Shown in pieces: positions 7,127-14,307 of a stretch of 15,349 nt of DNA. The position numbers and the translations under genes are program-made. Each line of letters opens with the position of its first letter. Within the stretch, counting starts at the first letter, position 1. This DNA is from Pseudomonadota bacterium (GTDB taxonomy: Bacteria > Pseudomonadota > Alphaproteobacteria > Rhizobiales > Aestuariivirgaceae). Where the stretch lies: the NCBI GenBank assembly GCA_016522385.1, contig JAEKFU010000295.1:1-15349 (forward strand), written 5' to 3'. The notes under the pieces were generated by a model. That model had not been told where the DNA came from. It ran no database searches and was given only the letters and a program-made list of their open reading frames with translations.

Positions 7127-7182
7127 GAGTGCCGGCGTGGTCTATTGCGTCATCGCAGACAGCACCATTATTCATCGAAATC

Positions 7183-8100
7183 ATGACATCCACAATTCCG
7201 AAATCCATAGATGACACGCTGCAGCTGCTGCAGGACGCAGATTATGTGGCGGACCGGGCCCTTGCGACAGTTATCTATCTGTCGATGAAGATGGGCCGAC
7301 CGCTGTTTCTTGAAGGCGAAGCCGGTGTCGGCAAGACGGAAATTGCCAAGGTGCTGGCGGCGGCGCTCGACCGTCGGCTAATCCGCCTGCAGTGCTATGA
7401 AGGGCTGGATATCAATTCTGCCGTCTATGAATGGAACTATTCAGCACAGATGATCCAGATTCGTCTCGCCGAAGCGGCTGGCGGCAAGAACAATGATGCG
7501 CTCGCAGGGGACATTTTTTCAGAACGCTTTCTGATCAAGCGTCCGCTGCTGGAGGCGCTGGAGGACGACGGCTCGGGACCATCGGTGTTGCTGATCGATG
7601 AGCTGGACCGCACGGATGAGGCGTTCGAAGCCTTTCTGCTCGAACTGCTGTCGGACTTTCAGGTAACAATTCCGGAGATTGGTACGATCACAGCCAAACA
7701 GCCACCAATCGTCGTGATCACGTCAAACCGAACCCGTGAAGTTCATGATGCGCTGAAGCGGCGTTGTCTCTATCACTGGGTCGGTTACCCGGATGCCGAG
7801 CGCGAACTGGCGATCATCAAGGCGCGCAAACCAGAGGTCGGTGAGGAGCTGTCGCGTCAGGTGGTGGCTTATGTACAGGCGTTGCGTGGCGAAGATCTGT
7901 TCAAGCGTCCGGGCGTTGCCGAGACCATCGATTGGGTCAGCGCGCTCAATGAACTCGACACGATCACGCTCGATCCGCAGACCGTCAATGATACGCTGGG
8001 GGTGCTGCTCAAGTATCAGGACGATATTGCGCGCATGGAAGGATCGGAGTCCAAGCGTCTTCTGGATCAAATCCAGAGTGAGTTGGCTGCGATAGCTTGA
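7183..8100 (+). CDS. coxD: CoxD-type MoxR-family AAA+ ATPase
   Basis: AAA+ ATPase of the MoxR class. In Oligotropha, CoxD acts in maturation of the CO dehydrogenase Mo site (sulfur insertion) as a chaperone-like partner of the VWA protein CoxE. ATG 7183 is chosen; it gives 305 residues, close to the known 295, and removes 39 upstream residues that do not look like the family. There is no clear Shine-Dalgarno. Visible motifs are Walker A GEAGVGKT (residues 45-52), Walker B VLLIDE (135-140), the sensor-1 region ITSNRTRE (179-186, Asn182), and Arg residues in DALKRRCLYHW as arginine-finger candidates. It is the first gene of the maturation operon, with coxE starting three bases after its stop. 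The substrate hydroxylase is presumably the CoxSLM encoded 4.3 kb upstream. Confidence 0.92.
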   Translation: MTSTIPKSIDDTLQLLQDADYVADRALATVIYLSMKMGRPLFLEGEAGVGKTEIAKVLAAALDRRLIRLQCYEGLDINSAVYEWNYSAQMIQIRLAEAAGGKNNDALAGDIFSERFLIKRPLLEALEDDGSGPSVLLIDELDRTDEAFEAFLLELLSDFQVTIPEIGTITAKQPPIVVITSNRTREVHDALKRRCLYHWVGYPDAERELAIIKARKPEVGEELSRQVVAYVQALRGEDLFKRPGVAETIDWVSALNELDTITLDPQTVNDTLGVLLKYQDDIARMEGSESKRLLDQIQSELAAIA

Positions 8101-8103
8101 GTA

Positions 8104-9348
8104 TTGAATATTGAGAAACCAGGAACGCCGAAACCTTGTGACGGCAGGATTGCCGACAACATCATGCATTTTGCCCGCGTATTGCGGCAAGCCGGCGTGC
8201 CGGCGGGGCCAGGCGCGGTGTTTGATGCGCTGGAGGCAGTGCAACTGGGGGTGATCCGGTCGCGCGCTGACTTTTACTGGGCGCTGCATTGCATTTTCGT
8301 CAAGCGGCACGAGCACAAGGTGCTGTTCGACCAGGCGTTTCATGTGTTCTGGCGCAAACCGAAGATGCTGGAACAGATGATGCAAATGCTGTTCCAGCAA
8401 ATCCGTGTCGAGGTGGCGCCTGAGAAAAAACAGGCTGGCCTAAGGCGCCTTGCGGAAGCAATGTTCCGGGCCGATGACGCGCAAAGCCAGCGTGAGCGAC
8501 CACAGGAAGAACTTGAGCTGGAGTCCGATTTAACCTTTTCTCGCGATGAAGTGCTGCGCCGTCGGGACTTTGAGCAAATGACCGGCGAAGAAGAGCGCCG
8601 GGCAAAGGCGGCTATTGCCCGCATGCGTATCAAACCGCTCGAAGTGAAGACGCGTCGGTTCGCGCCGGCACGGCGTGGTTCTGTGATTGATATGCGCCGA
8701 ACTCTGAAGGCCGCCTTGCGCAACCGCGGCGAACTTGTTGAACTGGTGAGGCGCAAGCGGCAAACACGTGAACCGCCTTTGGTCGTACTGCTCGACATCT
8801 CCGGGTCGATGTCGAGTTATTCGCGCATGCTGCTGCATTTTCTGCATGCGCTGAGCAATGATCGGTCGCGAGTTTCAGTGTTCGTATTCGGCACCAGGCT
8901 GACCAATATCACCCGTGAGATTGCTCAACGTGATATTGATGAGGCGATGGAAAAGGTGGCGGCGGCGGTCGAAGACTGGTCGGGTGGAACCCGCATCGGT
9001 CAATGCCTGCATGAGTTCAACTACAAATGGGGGCGACGCGTGCTGGGGCAGGGCGCCCATGTGCTGTTGATGAGTGATGGTCTTGACCGTGACGATGCCG
9101 GCGAACTTACGCGCGAGATGCAGCGCTTGCGGCTGGCTGCGCGGCACATCGTTTGGCTCAATCCATTGCTGCGCTATGATGGGTTTGAGCCTAGGGCGAG
9201 CGGCATCCGGGCGATAATGCCCTTTGTGGACGAGTTTCGCCCGGTGCACAATCTGGACAGCCTGGAAAAGCTTGCGGCCGCCTTGTCCGGTGCTGGCGAC
9301 GTGCAGCATGATCCGCGTTACTGGCTCCCCAGGAGCACGCCTGCCTAA
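8104..9348 (+). CDS. coxE: CoxE-type VWA domain protein
   Basis: VWA-domain partner of the CoxD ATPase. In Oligotropha, CoxE is needed for correct assembly of the CO dehydrogenase metal site, including copper insertion. The C-terminal VWA domain carries an intact MIDAS: DISGS (residues 231-235), Thr296 in GGTRIG, and Asp325 in MSDGLD. The N-terminal half is a helical, charged region typical of the CoxE/DUF58-like group. The start is set at TTG 8104, only three bases after the coxD stop, because the family-like segment RIADNIMHFARVLRQAG begins before the first in-frame ATG (8164). There is no strong ribosome binding site, so coupling to coxD translation is likely. The MoxR-VWA pair next to XdhC genes is the standard maturation context of CoxL-type enzymes. 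Confidence 0.9.
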   Translation: MNIEKPGTPKPCDGRIADNIMHFARVLRQAGVPAGPGAVFDALEAVQLGVIRSRADFYWALHCIFVKRHEHKVLFDQAFHVFWRKPKMLEQMMQMLFQQIRVEVAPEKKQAGLRRLAEAMFRADDAQSQRERPQEELELESDLTFSRDEVLRRRDFEQMTGEEERRAKAAIARMRIKPLEVKTRRFAPARRGSVIDMRRTLKAALRNRGELVELVRRKRQTREPPLVVLLDISGSMSSYSRMLLHFLHALSNDRSRVSVFVFGTRLTNITREIAQRDIDEAMEKVAAAVEDWSGGTRIGQCLHEFNYKWGRRVLGQGAHVLLMSDGLDRDDAGELTREMQRLRLAARHIVWLNPLLRYDGFEPRASGIRAIMPFVDEFRPVHNLDSLEKLAAALSGAGDVQHDPRYWLPRSTPA

Positions 9349-9360
9349 AGGAAGTGACCA

Positions 9361-9672
9361 ATGAGCGATGTATTGCAACAGGCAAGCGGGTGGCTGGATG
9401 AAGGCCGCAACGTAGCGCTTGCCACGGTCATCGAAACTTGGGGCTCGGCGCCGCAACCGGTCGGCTCGCAACTGGCGATAGATGGTGAGGGCAATTTCAT
9501 CGGCTCGGTTTCGGGCGGTTGTGTTGAAGGGGCCGTGGTGACTGAAGCGCTTGATATCATGGTGAGCGGTCAGCCGAAAGTGCTGGCGTTCGGCGTTGCC
9601 GATGAGACGGCCTGGGAGGTCGGGCTGGCCTGCGGCGGCAAGATCCGGATCTATGTCGAGATGCTCGGATGA
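9361..9672 (+). CDS. XdhC/CoxI N-terminal domain protein (stand-alone)
   Basis: A 103-residue protein made only of the XdhC-CoxI N-terminal domain. XdhC-type proteins bind the molybdenum cofactor and help its sulfuration and insertion into xanthine oxidase-family enzymes. The conserved signature GSVSGGCVEGAV lies at residues 48-59, and a second cysteine motif, LACGGKI, at about 89-95. A good ribosome binding site (AAAGGAAG) stands before ATG 9361, 12 bases after coxE. Its stop overlaps the start of the next gene as ATGA. In many XdhC proteins this domain is fused to a Rossmann domain; here that partner is the separate downstream gene. The two products very likely act as a heteromeric XdhC equivalent (compare CoxF/CoxI). 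Confidence 0.88.
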   Translation: MSDVLQQASGWLDEGRNVALATVIETWGSAPQPVGSQLAIDGEGNFIGSVSGGCVEGAVVTEALDIMVSGQPKVLAFGVADETAWEVGLACGGKIRIYVEMLG

Positions 9673-10358
9673 ACAAGGCGACATTGCAAAGTTTGTTGGA
9701 GGCCAGGGGCAAACGCCTAGCGGTTGCCGTGGTCACCGAGCTGGCAACAGGCCGGCAAAGGCTGGTAAAGGCGGCCAATGGCCAAGGTGATCAACTGGCT
9801 GATATTCTGGAACAGGGCTTTCGGCTCGATCGCAGCGGGGTCCACCAAACGCCGGAAGGCGAGATGTTTGTGGCAATCCAGAACCCGGCTTTGCAGCTCA
9901 TCATAATTGGTGCGGTGCACATCGCACAGAGCCTGGTGCCGATCGCGGCGGCGGCAGGTTATGCCGTCACTGTAATCGACCCGCGCGGTGCTTTTGCTAC
10001 GGAACAACGTTTTCCGAATATTGATGTGCGCCCCGATTGGCCTGACGAGGTGCTGCCGGAAATACAACTCGACCAGCGCACCGCGTTTGTTGCCCTGACG
10101 CACGATCCCAAAATTGACGACCCGGCTTTGACGGCGGCGCTCAGCTCGGATTGTTTTTATATCGGCGCGCTGGGATCAAAGCGAACTCAGGGATCGCGCA
10201 TTGAGCGGTTATCCGCGGCAGGGATCAGCCAAGAAAACCTGAAACGTATCCACGGGCCGATTGGGCTTGATATTGGCGCACGCGGCGCGCCTGAAATTGC
10301 CATTGCGATCATGGCAGAGATTACCGCCGCACTGCGGCATGACAGGTCACGAACATGA
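9669..10358 (+). CDS. XdhC family protein, Rossmann domain
   Basis: A 229-residue second half of the split XdhC pair. Its N-terminal part, about 80 residues, precedes a Rossmann-like XdhC C-terminal domain beginning at LIIIGAVHIAQSLVPIA, with a VIDPRGAFAT acidic strand end and the conserved block FYIGALGSKRT followed by the RIHGPIGLDIGARGAPEIAIAI tail typical of XdhC/CoxF. It probably takes part in cofactor sulfuration and delivery to the CoxL apoprotein in the cytoplasm. The start ATG 9669 overlaps the stop of the preceding gene (ATGA), and its own stop overlaps the next start (ATGA at 10355). Both junctions point to translational coupling and a fixed ratio of the products. The glycine pattern IGAVH replaces the more usual GxGHV of the family. 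Confidence 0.88.
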   Translation: MNKATLQSLLEARGKRLAVAVVTELATGRQRLVKAANGQGDQLADILEQGFRLDRSGVHQTPEGEMFVAIQNPALQLIIIGAVHIAQSLVPIAAAAGYAVTVIDPRGAFATEQRFPNIDVRPDWPDEVLPEIQLDQRTAFVALTHDPKIDDPALTAALSSDCFYIGALGSKRTQGSRIERLSAAGISQENLKRIHGPIGLDIGARGAPEIAIAIMAEITAALRHDRSRT

Positions 10359-11359
10359 GATTTGGCGAGTTTCCCATAGCTGATGCTGTCGGCGCCGTGG
10401 TGGCCCATACGGTTCGGCACAGGAGCGGCGTGTTCAAGAAAGGGCATTTGCTGTGTACGGACGATATTTCTCAGCTCAAGCGCGAGGGTGTCGAGAAGCT
10501 GTTTGCCGTTCGGCTTGAAGCAGATGACGTCCCTGAAAATGAAGCTGCGGCGCAGATCGCCGTCGCCCTTGCCGGAGCCAACACCATTGTCCGGGATGCC
10601 GCGACGGGCCGGGCCAACATCATGAGCGCCAGCCACGGTGTCGCCGCCATCGATGCGGACCGAATCAACCGTCTCAACCATATTCACGAAAGTCTCACCG
10701 TTGCGACCGTCAGCCCGCATGATGTTCTCAACCAAGGCCAGATGCTGGCGACGATCAAGGTCATTCCTTTCGCGGTGCCGCGTCCGGTATTGCAGGAAGC
10801 GCTCGCGTTGCTGGACGGCTGTTCGGCACTGTCCATTGTGCCATTGCCGAAACGACAGGTGGCGTTGATCATCACACGGCTGGCCGGAACCAGGAACAGC
10901 CTAGTCGAAAAGTCAAAGACCTCCATGCGCGACCGAATCGAGACGCTGGGCAGTGCTCTGGCAACGATCGACATCATAGATCATCAGATTGATGCCGTTG
11001 GCGCAGCCGTTTCGAGGTTAGCCAAAACACATGATCTGGTGTTGGTGTTCGGGGCCTCGGCGATTGCCGATCGTGGTGACGTCGTGCCTGCCGGCCTTGT
11101 AGGGGCCGGCGGAGTTGTCATGCATCTGGGCATGCCGGTTGATCCCGGCAACTTGCTGATGCTGGGACGATTGGGAGACGTTGCTGTGATCGGCGTGCCC
11201 TCGTGTGCCCGCTCGCCTAAGATCAATGGTTTTGATTGGGTCTTGACGCGGGTGCTAGCGGGGCTGGAGATCACACGTGGCGACATAATGAGTATGGGCG
11301 TTGGTGGATTGTTGCAGGAAATTGCCAGTCGGCCGCTGCCGCGCGAGACCGACAAGTGA
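10355..11359 (+). CDS. Molybdopterin-binding (MoeA/CinA-like) domain protein
   Basis: A 334-residue protein whose C-terminal half matches the MPT-binding fold shared by MogA, MoeA and CinA: LVLVFGASAIADRGDVVPAGL, then GMPVDPGNLLMLGRLGDVAVIGVPSCARSPKINGFDWVL. The N-terminal third has a MoeA-like beginning (FPIADAVGAVVAHTV, then KKGHLLCTDDI). It probably holds the molybdenum cofactor before conversion to MCD by the following MocA-like protein. Homologues in Rhizobiales are often fused to a MocA-type nucleotidyltransferase; here the two parts are separate genes that overlap as GTGA. It is therefore not expected to be a general MoeA molybdenum insertase but a dedicated Cox-system factor. This functional statement is inference from domain and context. 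Confidence 0.82.
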   Translation: MRFGEFPIADAVGAVVAHTVRHRSGVFKKGHLLCTDDISQLKREGVEKLFAVRLEADDVPENEAAAQIAVALAGANTIVRDAATGRANIMSASHGVAAIDADRINRLNHIHESLTVATVSPHDVLNQGQMLATIKVIPFAVPRPVLQEALALLDGCSALSIVPLPKRQVALIITRLAGTRNSLVEKSKTSMRDRIETLGSALATIDIIDHQIDAVGAAVSRLAKTHDLVLVFGASAIADRGDVVPAGLVGAGGVVMHLGMPVDPGNLLMLGRLGDVAVIGVPSCARSPKINGFDWVLTRVLAGLEITRGDIMSMGVGGLLQEIASRPLPRETDK

Positions 11360-11958
11360 ACGACTTTGCCGCCGTTGTGCTGGCCGCCGGCGCGTCCAAC
11401 AGAATGGGATCGAAGAACAAGCTGCTGGCCGATCTTGCCGGTGAACCGGTGCTGCGACGTACCGTGAGCAACGTGCTTAGTTCGCGGCTGCGACCGGTGA
11501 TTGTCGTGACAGGATTTGAGGCCGAGCGTGTTGGGCGGGCGCTTGCTGGGTTGCCGGTCAATCTTGTACACAATGCAGGGTTTGCCGAGGGCATGGCAAC
11601 AAGTCTTGCAGCAGGTATTGCTGCGGTGCCGGAGGGTGTCGATGGGGCTGTGATCTGCCTTGGGGACATGCCGTTGATAAAGAACGACGTCATAAATGCG
11701 CTGATCGATGCCTATGCACCGGAAAACAACCGGACGATCGCCGTGCCGGTTCATGCCGGTCGGCGTGGTCATCCGGTGCTTTGGGCAAGGCGCTACTTCG
11801 TCGATTTGCAGCACCTCACCGGGGATAGCGGCGCGCGTGGCCTGTTGGAGGACAACGTAGCCTGCGTCGTCGAGGTCGAAGTTTCGGACAATGCAATATT
11901 CGCCGATGCAGATACGCCTGAAGCGCTCGCCGGTCTGCGATCAAGCTTTGGCCATTGA
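11356..11958 (+). CDS. mocA: MocA-like molybdenum cofactor cytidylyltransferase
   Basis: A 200-residue NTP-transferase of the MobA/MocA group, expected to attach CMP to molybdopterin to make MCD, the cofactor form used by CoxL-type enzymes. The nucleotide-binding signature LAAGASNRMGSKNKLL lies at residues 9-24, and the metal-binding Asp104 in CLGDMPLI. Later segments GRRGHPVLW and TGDSGARGLL are typical of MocA. The start is GTG 11356, overlapping the stop of the MPT-binding gene (GTGA). The longer frame upstream lies inside that gene and is not needed. It is the last gene of the maturation operon; its 3' end overlaps the convergent membrane-protein gene by 18 bases. A MobA (guanylyl) role is less likely in this context. 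Confidence 0.88.
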   Translation: MNDFAAVVLAAGASNRMGSKNKLLADLAGEPVLRRTVSNVLSSRLRPVIVVTGFEAERVGRALAGLPVNLVHNAGFAEGMATSLAAGIAAVPEGVDGAVICLGDMPLIKNDVINALIDAYAPENNRTIAVPVHAGRRGHPVLWARRYFVDLQHLTGDSGARGLLEDNVACVVEVEVSDNAIFADADTPEALAGLRSSFGH

Positions 11959-12729
11959 GCGTTTGTCAAGATCGACTGCGACCAGGAGGGAGGCGGTTAG
12001 ACAGGTGACAAACACACTGGTGGGGATGAGGAAAGGCAGTTCGATAAGCGCATATACGATACGGTCGTAGGCAATGCCTGCCGGGTTGTAGCCAGGAAAA
12101 GGCAGCCAGTGATAGGGGTTGATGTCGCCGGTCAGCAGACGGTAGTGGTCGCGGGCCAGCATAAATGCGGCGCTGATGGCAACCACAACAAGGGGGGCAA
12201 GCGCGGCGTGATGGCGCCAGAAGGCCTGGCGGCGTGCGACGAAGATCGGTACCGACAGTGTCGCCAGTGACGCGACAAACAGCGCACACAACCAGGGGAG
12301 CGTTTGATTGAAGAAGCTAAGCGGGAAGTATTCGGTCAACCCGGGATGTTTGGTCACAAACGCGGTCATGTTGACGGGAAAGATGGTCTGGCAGTACCAG
12401 GCAAAATAGTAGGACCAGGCATAGATGAAGGTGAGCGGCAGCCAGGCGCCCAGAAACCGCTTGTTGATGATCCTCGTGGCCCGTGCTGTGCCAAACGTGA
12501 CCGACGTGATGATGACCGCCAATGACGCGGTCAACGGTGCATTGGCCATCCATCCCACCGGCTCCGGTTGTATTCGCGAGCCGAAGAACAAGACCTCATA
12601 GGCCATGCTGGCAAAGGCGGTAAACGCGGCATTTGCCACCAGATGAGCGCCTGCCAGCAAGACAAGCAGCCAGACATGTTTGCGAAGTGTCTGGCCGGTG
12701 TGTTGGAGCGCTAGGCGGACAAAATTCAT
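11941..12729 (-). CDS. Six-TM membrane protein of unknown function
   Basis: A 262-residue integral membrane protein that I do not recognise as a named family. Hydrophobic segments fall at about residues 19-43, 61-82, 92-114, 144-165, 174-193 and 226-252. A Trp/Tyr/Phe-rich stretch stands in TM3 (FIYAWSYYFAWYC), and a loop with GDINPYHWLPFPGYNP lies between TM5 and TM6. There is no signal peptide cut and no metal or nucleotide motif. It starts 15 bases after the radC-family stop and is probably co-transcribed with sfsA, map and radC, though it has no clear ribosome binding site. Its end overlaps mocA tail-to-tail by 18 bases. It could be a small transporter or envelope protein; the sequence does not decide. 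Confidence 0.75.
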   Translation of the reverse strand: MNFVRLALQHTGQTLRKHVWLLVLLAGAHLVANAAFTAFASMAYEVLFFGSRIQPEPVGWMANAPLTASLAVIITSVTFGTARATRIINKRFLGAWLPLTFIYAWSYYFAWYCQTIFPVNMTAFVTKHPGLTEYFPLSFFNQTLPWLCALFVASLATLSVPIFVARRQAFWRHHAALAPLVVVAISAAFMLARDHYRLLTGDINPYHWLPFPGYNPAGIAYDRIVYALIELPFLIPTSVFVTCLTASLLVAVDLDKRSMAKA

Positions 12730-12744
12730 GCTGGGATTTATGCT

Positions 12745-13446
12745 CTAGATCAGCTTCAAGCCCCGCAGGCTGGTGTGGGTTTCGTGCCCGACAATGATGT
12801 GATCGTGCACGGTGATGGAAAGTTGGTCAGCGATATCAACTATCCGTTTGGTCATTTCGATATCTGCGCGCGACGGCGTTGGGTCGCCAGATGGGTGATT
12901 GTGCACCAATATGATCGCCGATGCGCTCAGTTCGAGAGCGCGCTTGATCACTTCGCGGGGGTAAACAGGTGTGTGGTTCACGGTGCCGCGTTGCTGAACC
13001 TCGTCGGCGATCAGCTTGTTCTTGTGATCGAGGAACAGAATTCGAAACTGTTCAATAGTCTCACGGGCCATCACGGCGCGGCAGTAGTCCAGAAGTTCTG
13101 TCCAGGATGCGAGGCTGTCGCGGTTTGTCACCTTGTCACGCGTCAGCCGTGTGGCGGCAGCATAAATGAGTTTCAGTTCGGTGACAGCCGCGTGACCCAG
13201 CCCCCTGACCTCGTGCAATCTTGCCGGTTCCGCGCTAATCGCATTGGCAAACGAACCAAATTTGTCGATCAGCTCCTTAGCAATCGGTTTTGTGTCGCGA
13301 CGGGGCAGGGCCCGAAACAGGACGAGTTCCATCAGTTCGTAATCAGGCAACGCATCCGCACCGCCCGTCATGAACCGGTTGCGCAGCCGTTCGCGATGAC
13401 CGAGATAATGTGGCTTGGCTGGTGCCGCCTGAACACTGTCTGTCAT
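12745..13446 (-). CDS. radC: RadC-family JAB/MPN domain protein
   Basis: A 233-residue member of the RadC (UPF0758) family. The N-terminal helix-hairpin-helix-like region (LHEVRGLGHAAVTELK, about residues 77-92) is followed by a C-terminal JAMM-type metalloprotease-fold domain with the complete motif H-x-H-x7-S-x2-D: His182, His184, Ser192 and Asp195 in HNHPSGDPTPSRAD, with Glu165 as the likely catalytic acid. Despite the name, a direct role in DNA repair is not established for the family. It starts 27 bases after map on the same strand, and the sfsA-map-radC order supports vertical inheritance in alphaproteobacteria. ATG 13446 gives the usual length. Confidence 0.92.
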   Translation of the reverse strand: MTDSVQAAPAKPHYLGHRERLRNRFMTGGADALPDYELMELVLFRALPRRDTKPIAKELIDKFGSFANAISAEPARLHEVRGLGHAAVTELKLIYAAATRLTRDKVTNRDSLASWTELLDYCRAVMARETIEQFRILFLDHKNKLIADEVQQRGTVNHTPVYPREVIKRALELSASAIILVHNHPSGDPTPSRADIEMTKRIVDIADQLSITVHDHIIVGHETHTSLRGLKLI

Positions 13447-13473
13447 CGCGCCCCTTTGGATACGGCTACTGCT

Positions 13474-14307
13474 TTACGTTGCGATATATGGTGGCCGGTG
13501 CAACCCTGAAGGTGACGTGGTGAAGATTTCATACCCTTCGGCGGTTACGCCAATTGTGTGCTCAAACTGGGCGGACAAGGAACGGTCCCTGGTGACGGCC
13601 GTCCAGCCATCGGAGAGGATTTTGACGTGCGGGCGACCCAGATTGATCATAGGCTCGATGGTGAAAAACATGCCCGGCCGCAATCTTACGCCTTCGCCCG
13701 GGCTACCGTAATGAAGGATGTTGGGCACGTCATGGAACAAGCGGCCAAGGCCATGCCCACAAAAATCTCGCACCACCGAGCATCTTTCGGCTTCGGCAAA
13801 GTGTTGAATGGCGTGGCCGATGTCGCCAGTCGTAGCTCCTGGCTTGACCGCTGCAATGCCACGCATCAACGCTTCATAAGTCACCTCGATTAACCGCTCG
13901 GCTTTGCGGTTAATCTCGCCAATTGCAAACATGCGGCTTGAATCACCATGCCAGCCGTCAACTATCAAGGTAATGTCGACATTGACGATTTCGCCATCCT
14001 TGAGCGGCTTTTCGCTCGGGATGCCGTGGCACACTACGTGATTAATCGATGTGCAGATCGATTTGGGATAACCGCGATAGTAGAGCGGGGCAGGCACAGC
14101 ATTGTTGTCCTGGGCAAATTCCAGTGCCAACCGGTCGAGCTCCGCAGTTGTCACGCCGGGCTTGGCGTGCGCGCACATCAGATCCAGCGCTTCGGCCGCC
14201 AGCCGGCCAGCTTTGCGCATGCCGGCAAAGGCCTCCGCGCCGTGGAGTTTTATCTGTCCAGTGTTGACAGCTGGAACTTCGGTTGCATCAACGTAATTCA
14301 TGTTCAT
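13474..14307 (-). CDS. map: Methionine aminopeptidase, type I
   Basis: Removes the N-terminal Met from nascent proteins in the cytoplasm. The start is ATG 14307, which overlaps the sfsA stop as ATGA and gives 277 residues, near the usual 264-280; the longer frame to 14367 lies inside sfsA. All five metal ligands are present with the E. coli spacing: Asp111, Asp122, His185, Glu218 and Glu249. The conserved substrate histidines are also present: His94 in VVCHGIP and His192 in LFHDVP. An in-frame second ATG (14301) is possible. The first 15-20 residues are a polar extension compared with the E. coli enzyme. It is the middle gene of an sfsA-map-radC operon. Confidence 0.96.
   Translation of the reverse strand: MNMNYVDATEVPAVNTGQIKLHGAEAFAGMRKAGRLAAEALDLMCAHAKPGVTTAELDRLALEFAQDNNAVPAPLYYRGYPKSICTSINHVVCHGIPSEKPLKDGEIVNVDITLIVDGWHGDSSRMFAIGEINRKAERLIEVTYEALMRGIAAVKPGATTGDIGHAIQHFAEAERCSVVRDFCGHGLGRLFHDVPNILHYGSPGEGVRLRPGMFFTIEPMINLGRPHVKILSDGWTAVTRDRSLSAQFEHTIGVTAEGYEIFTTSPSGLHRPPYIAT

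Larger units (their letters stand above)
6862..7182. other. 321-base divergent intergenic region (MFS / coxD)
   Basis: The region between the divergent MFS gene and coxD has no convincing gene. The long in-frame extension of coxD back to TTG 7066 reads through a hairpin and has no family-like sequence. Visible elements are a perfect TTGACA on the minus strand (6911-6906), which could be the MFS -35 box though no good -10 follows; an interrupted palindrome CATGCT-AG-AGCATG (6954-6967); and a GC hairpin TCCCGG-GTTG-CCGGGA (7111-7126) 57 bases before the coxD start. It presumably carries the promoter of the maturation operon. Confidence 0.45.

Noticed and set aside
7066..7182. Upstream extension of coxD to TTG 7066
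   Set aside because: The 39 extra residues do not resemble the family, cross a GC hairpin, and exceed the usual CoxD length.
11236..11355. Extended start of mocA inside the preceding gene
   Set aside because: The family motif starts right after GTG 11356, which forms a GTGA overlap; the extension is out-of-frame readthrough of the MPT-binding gene.
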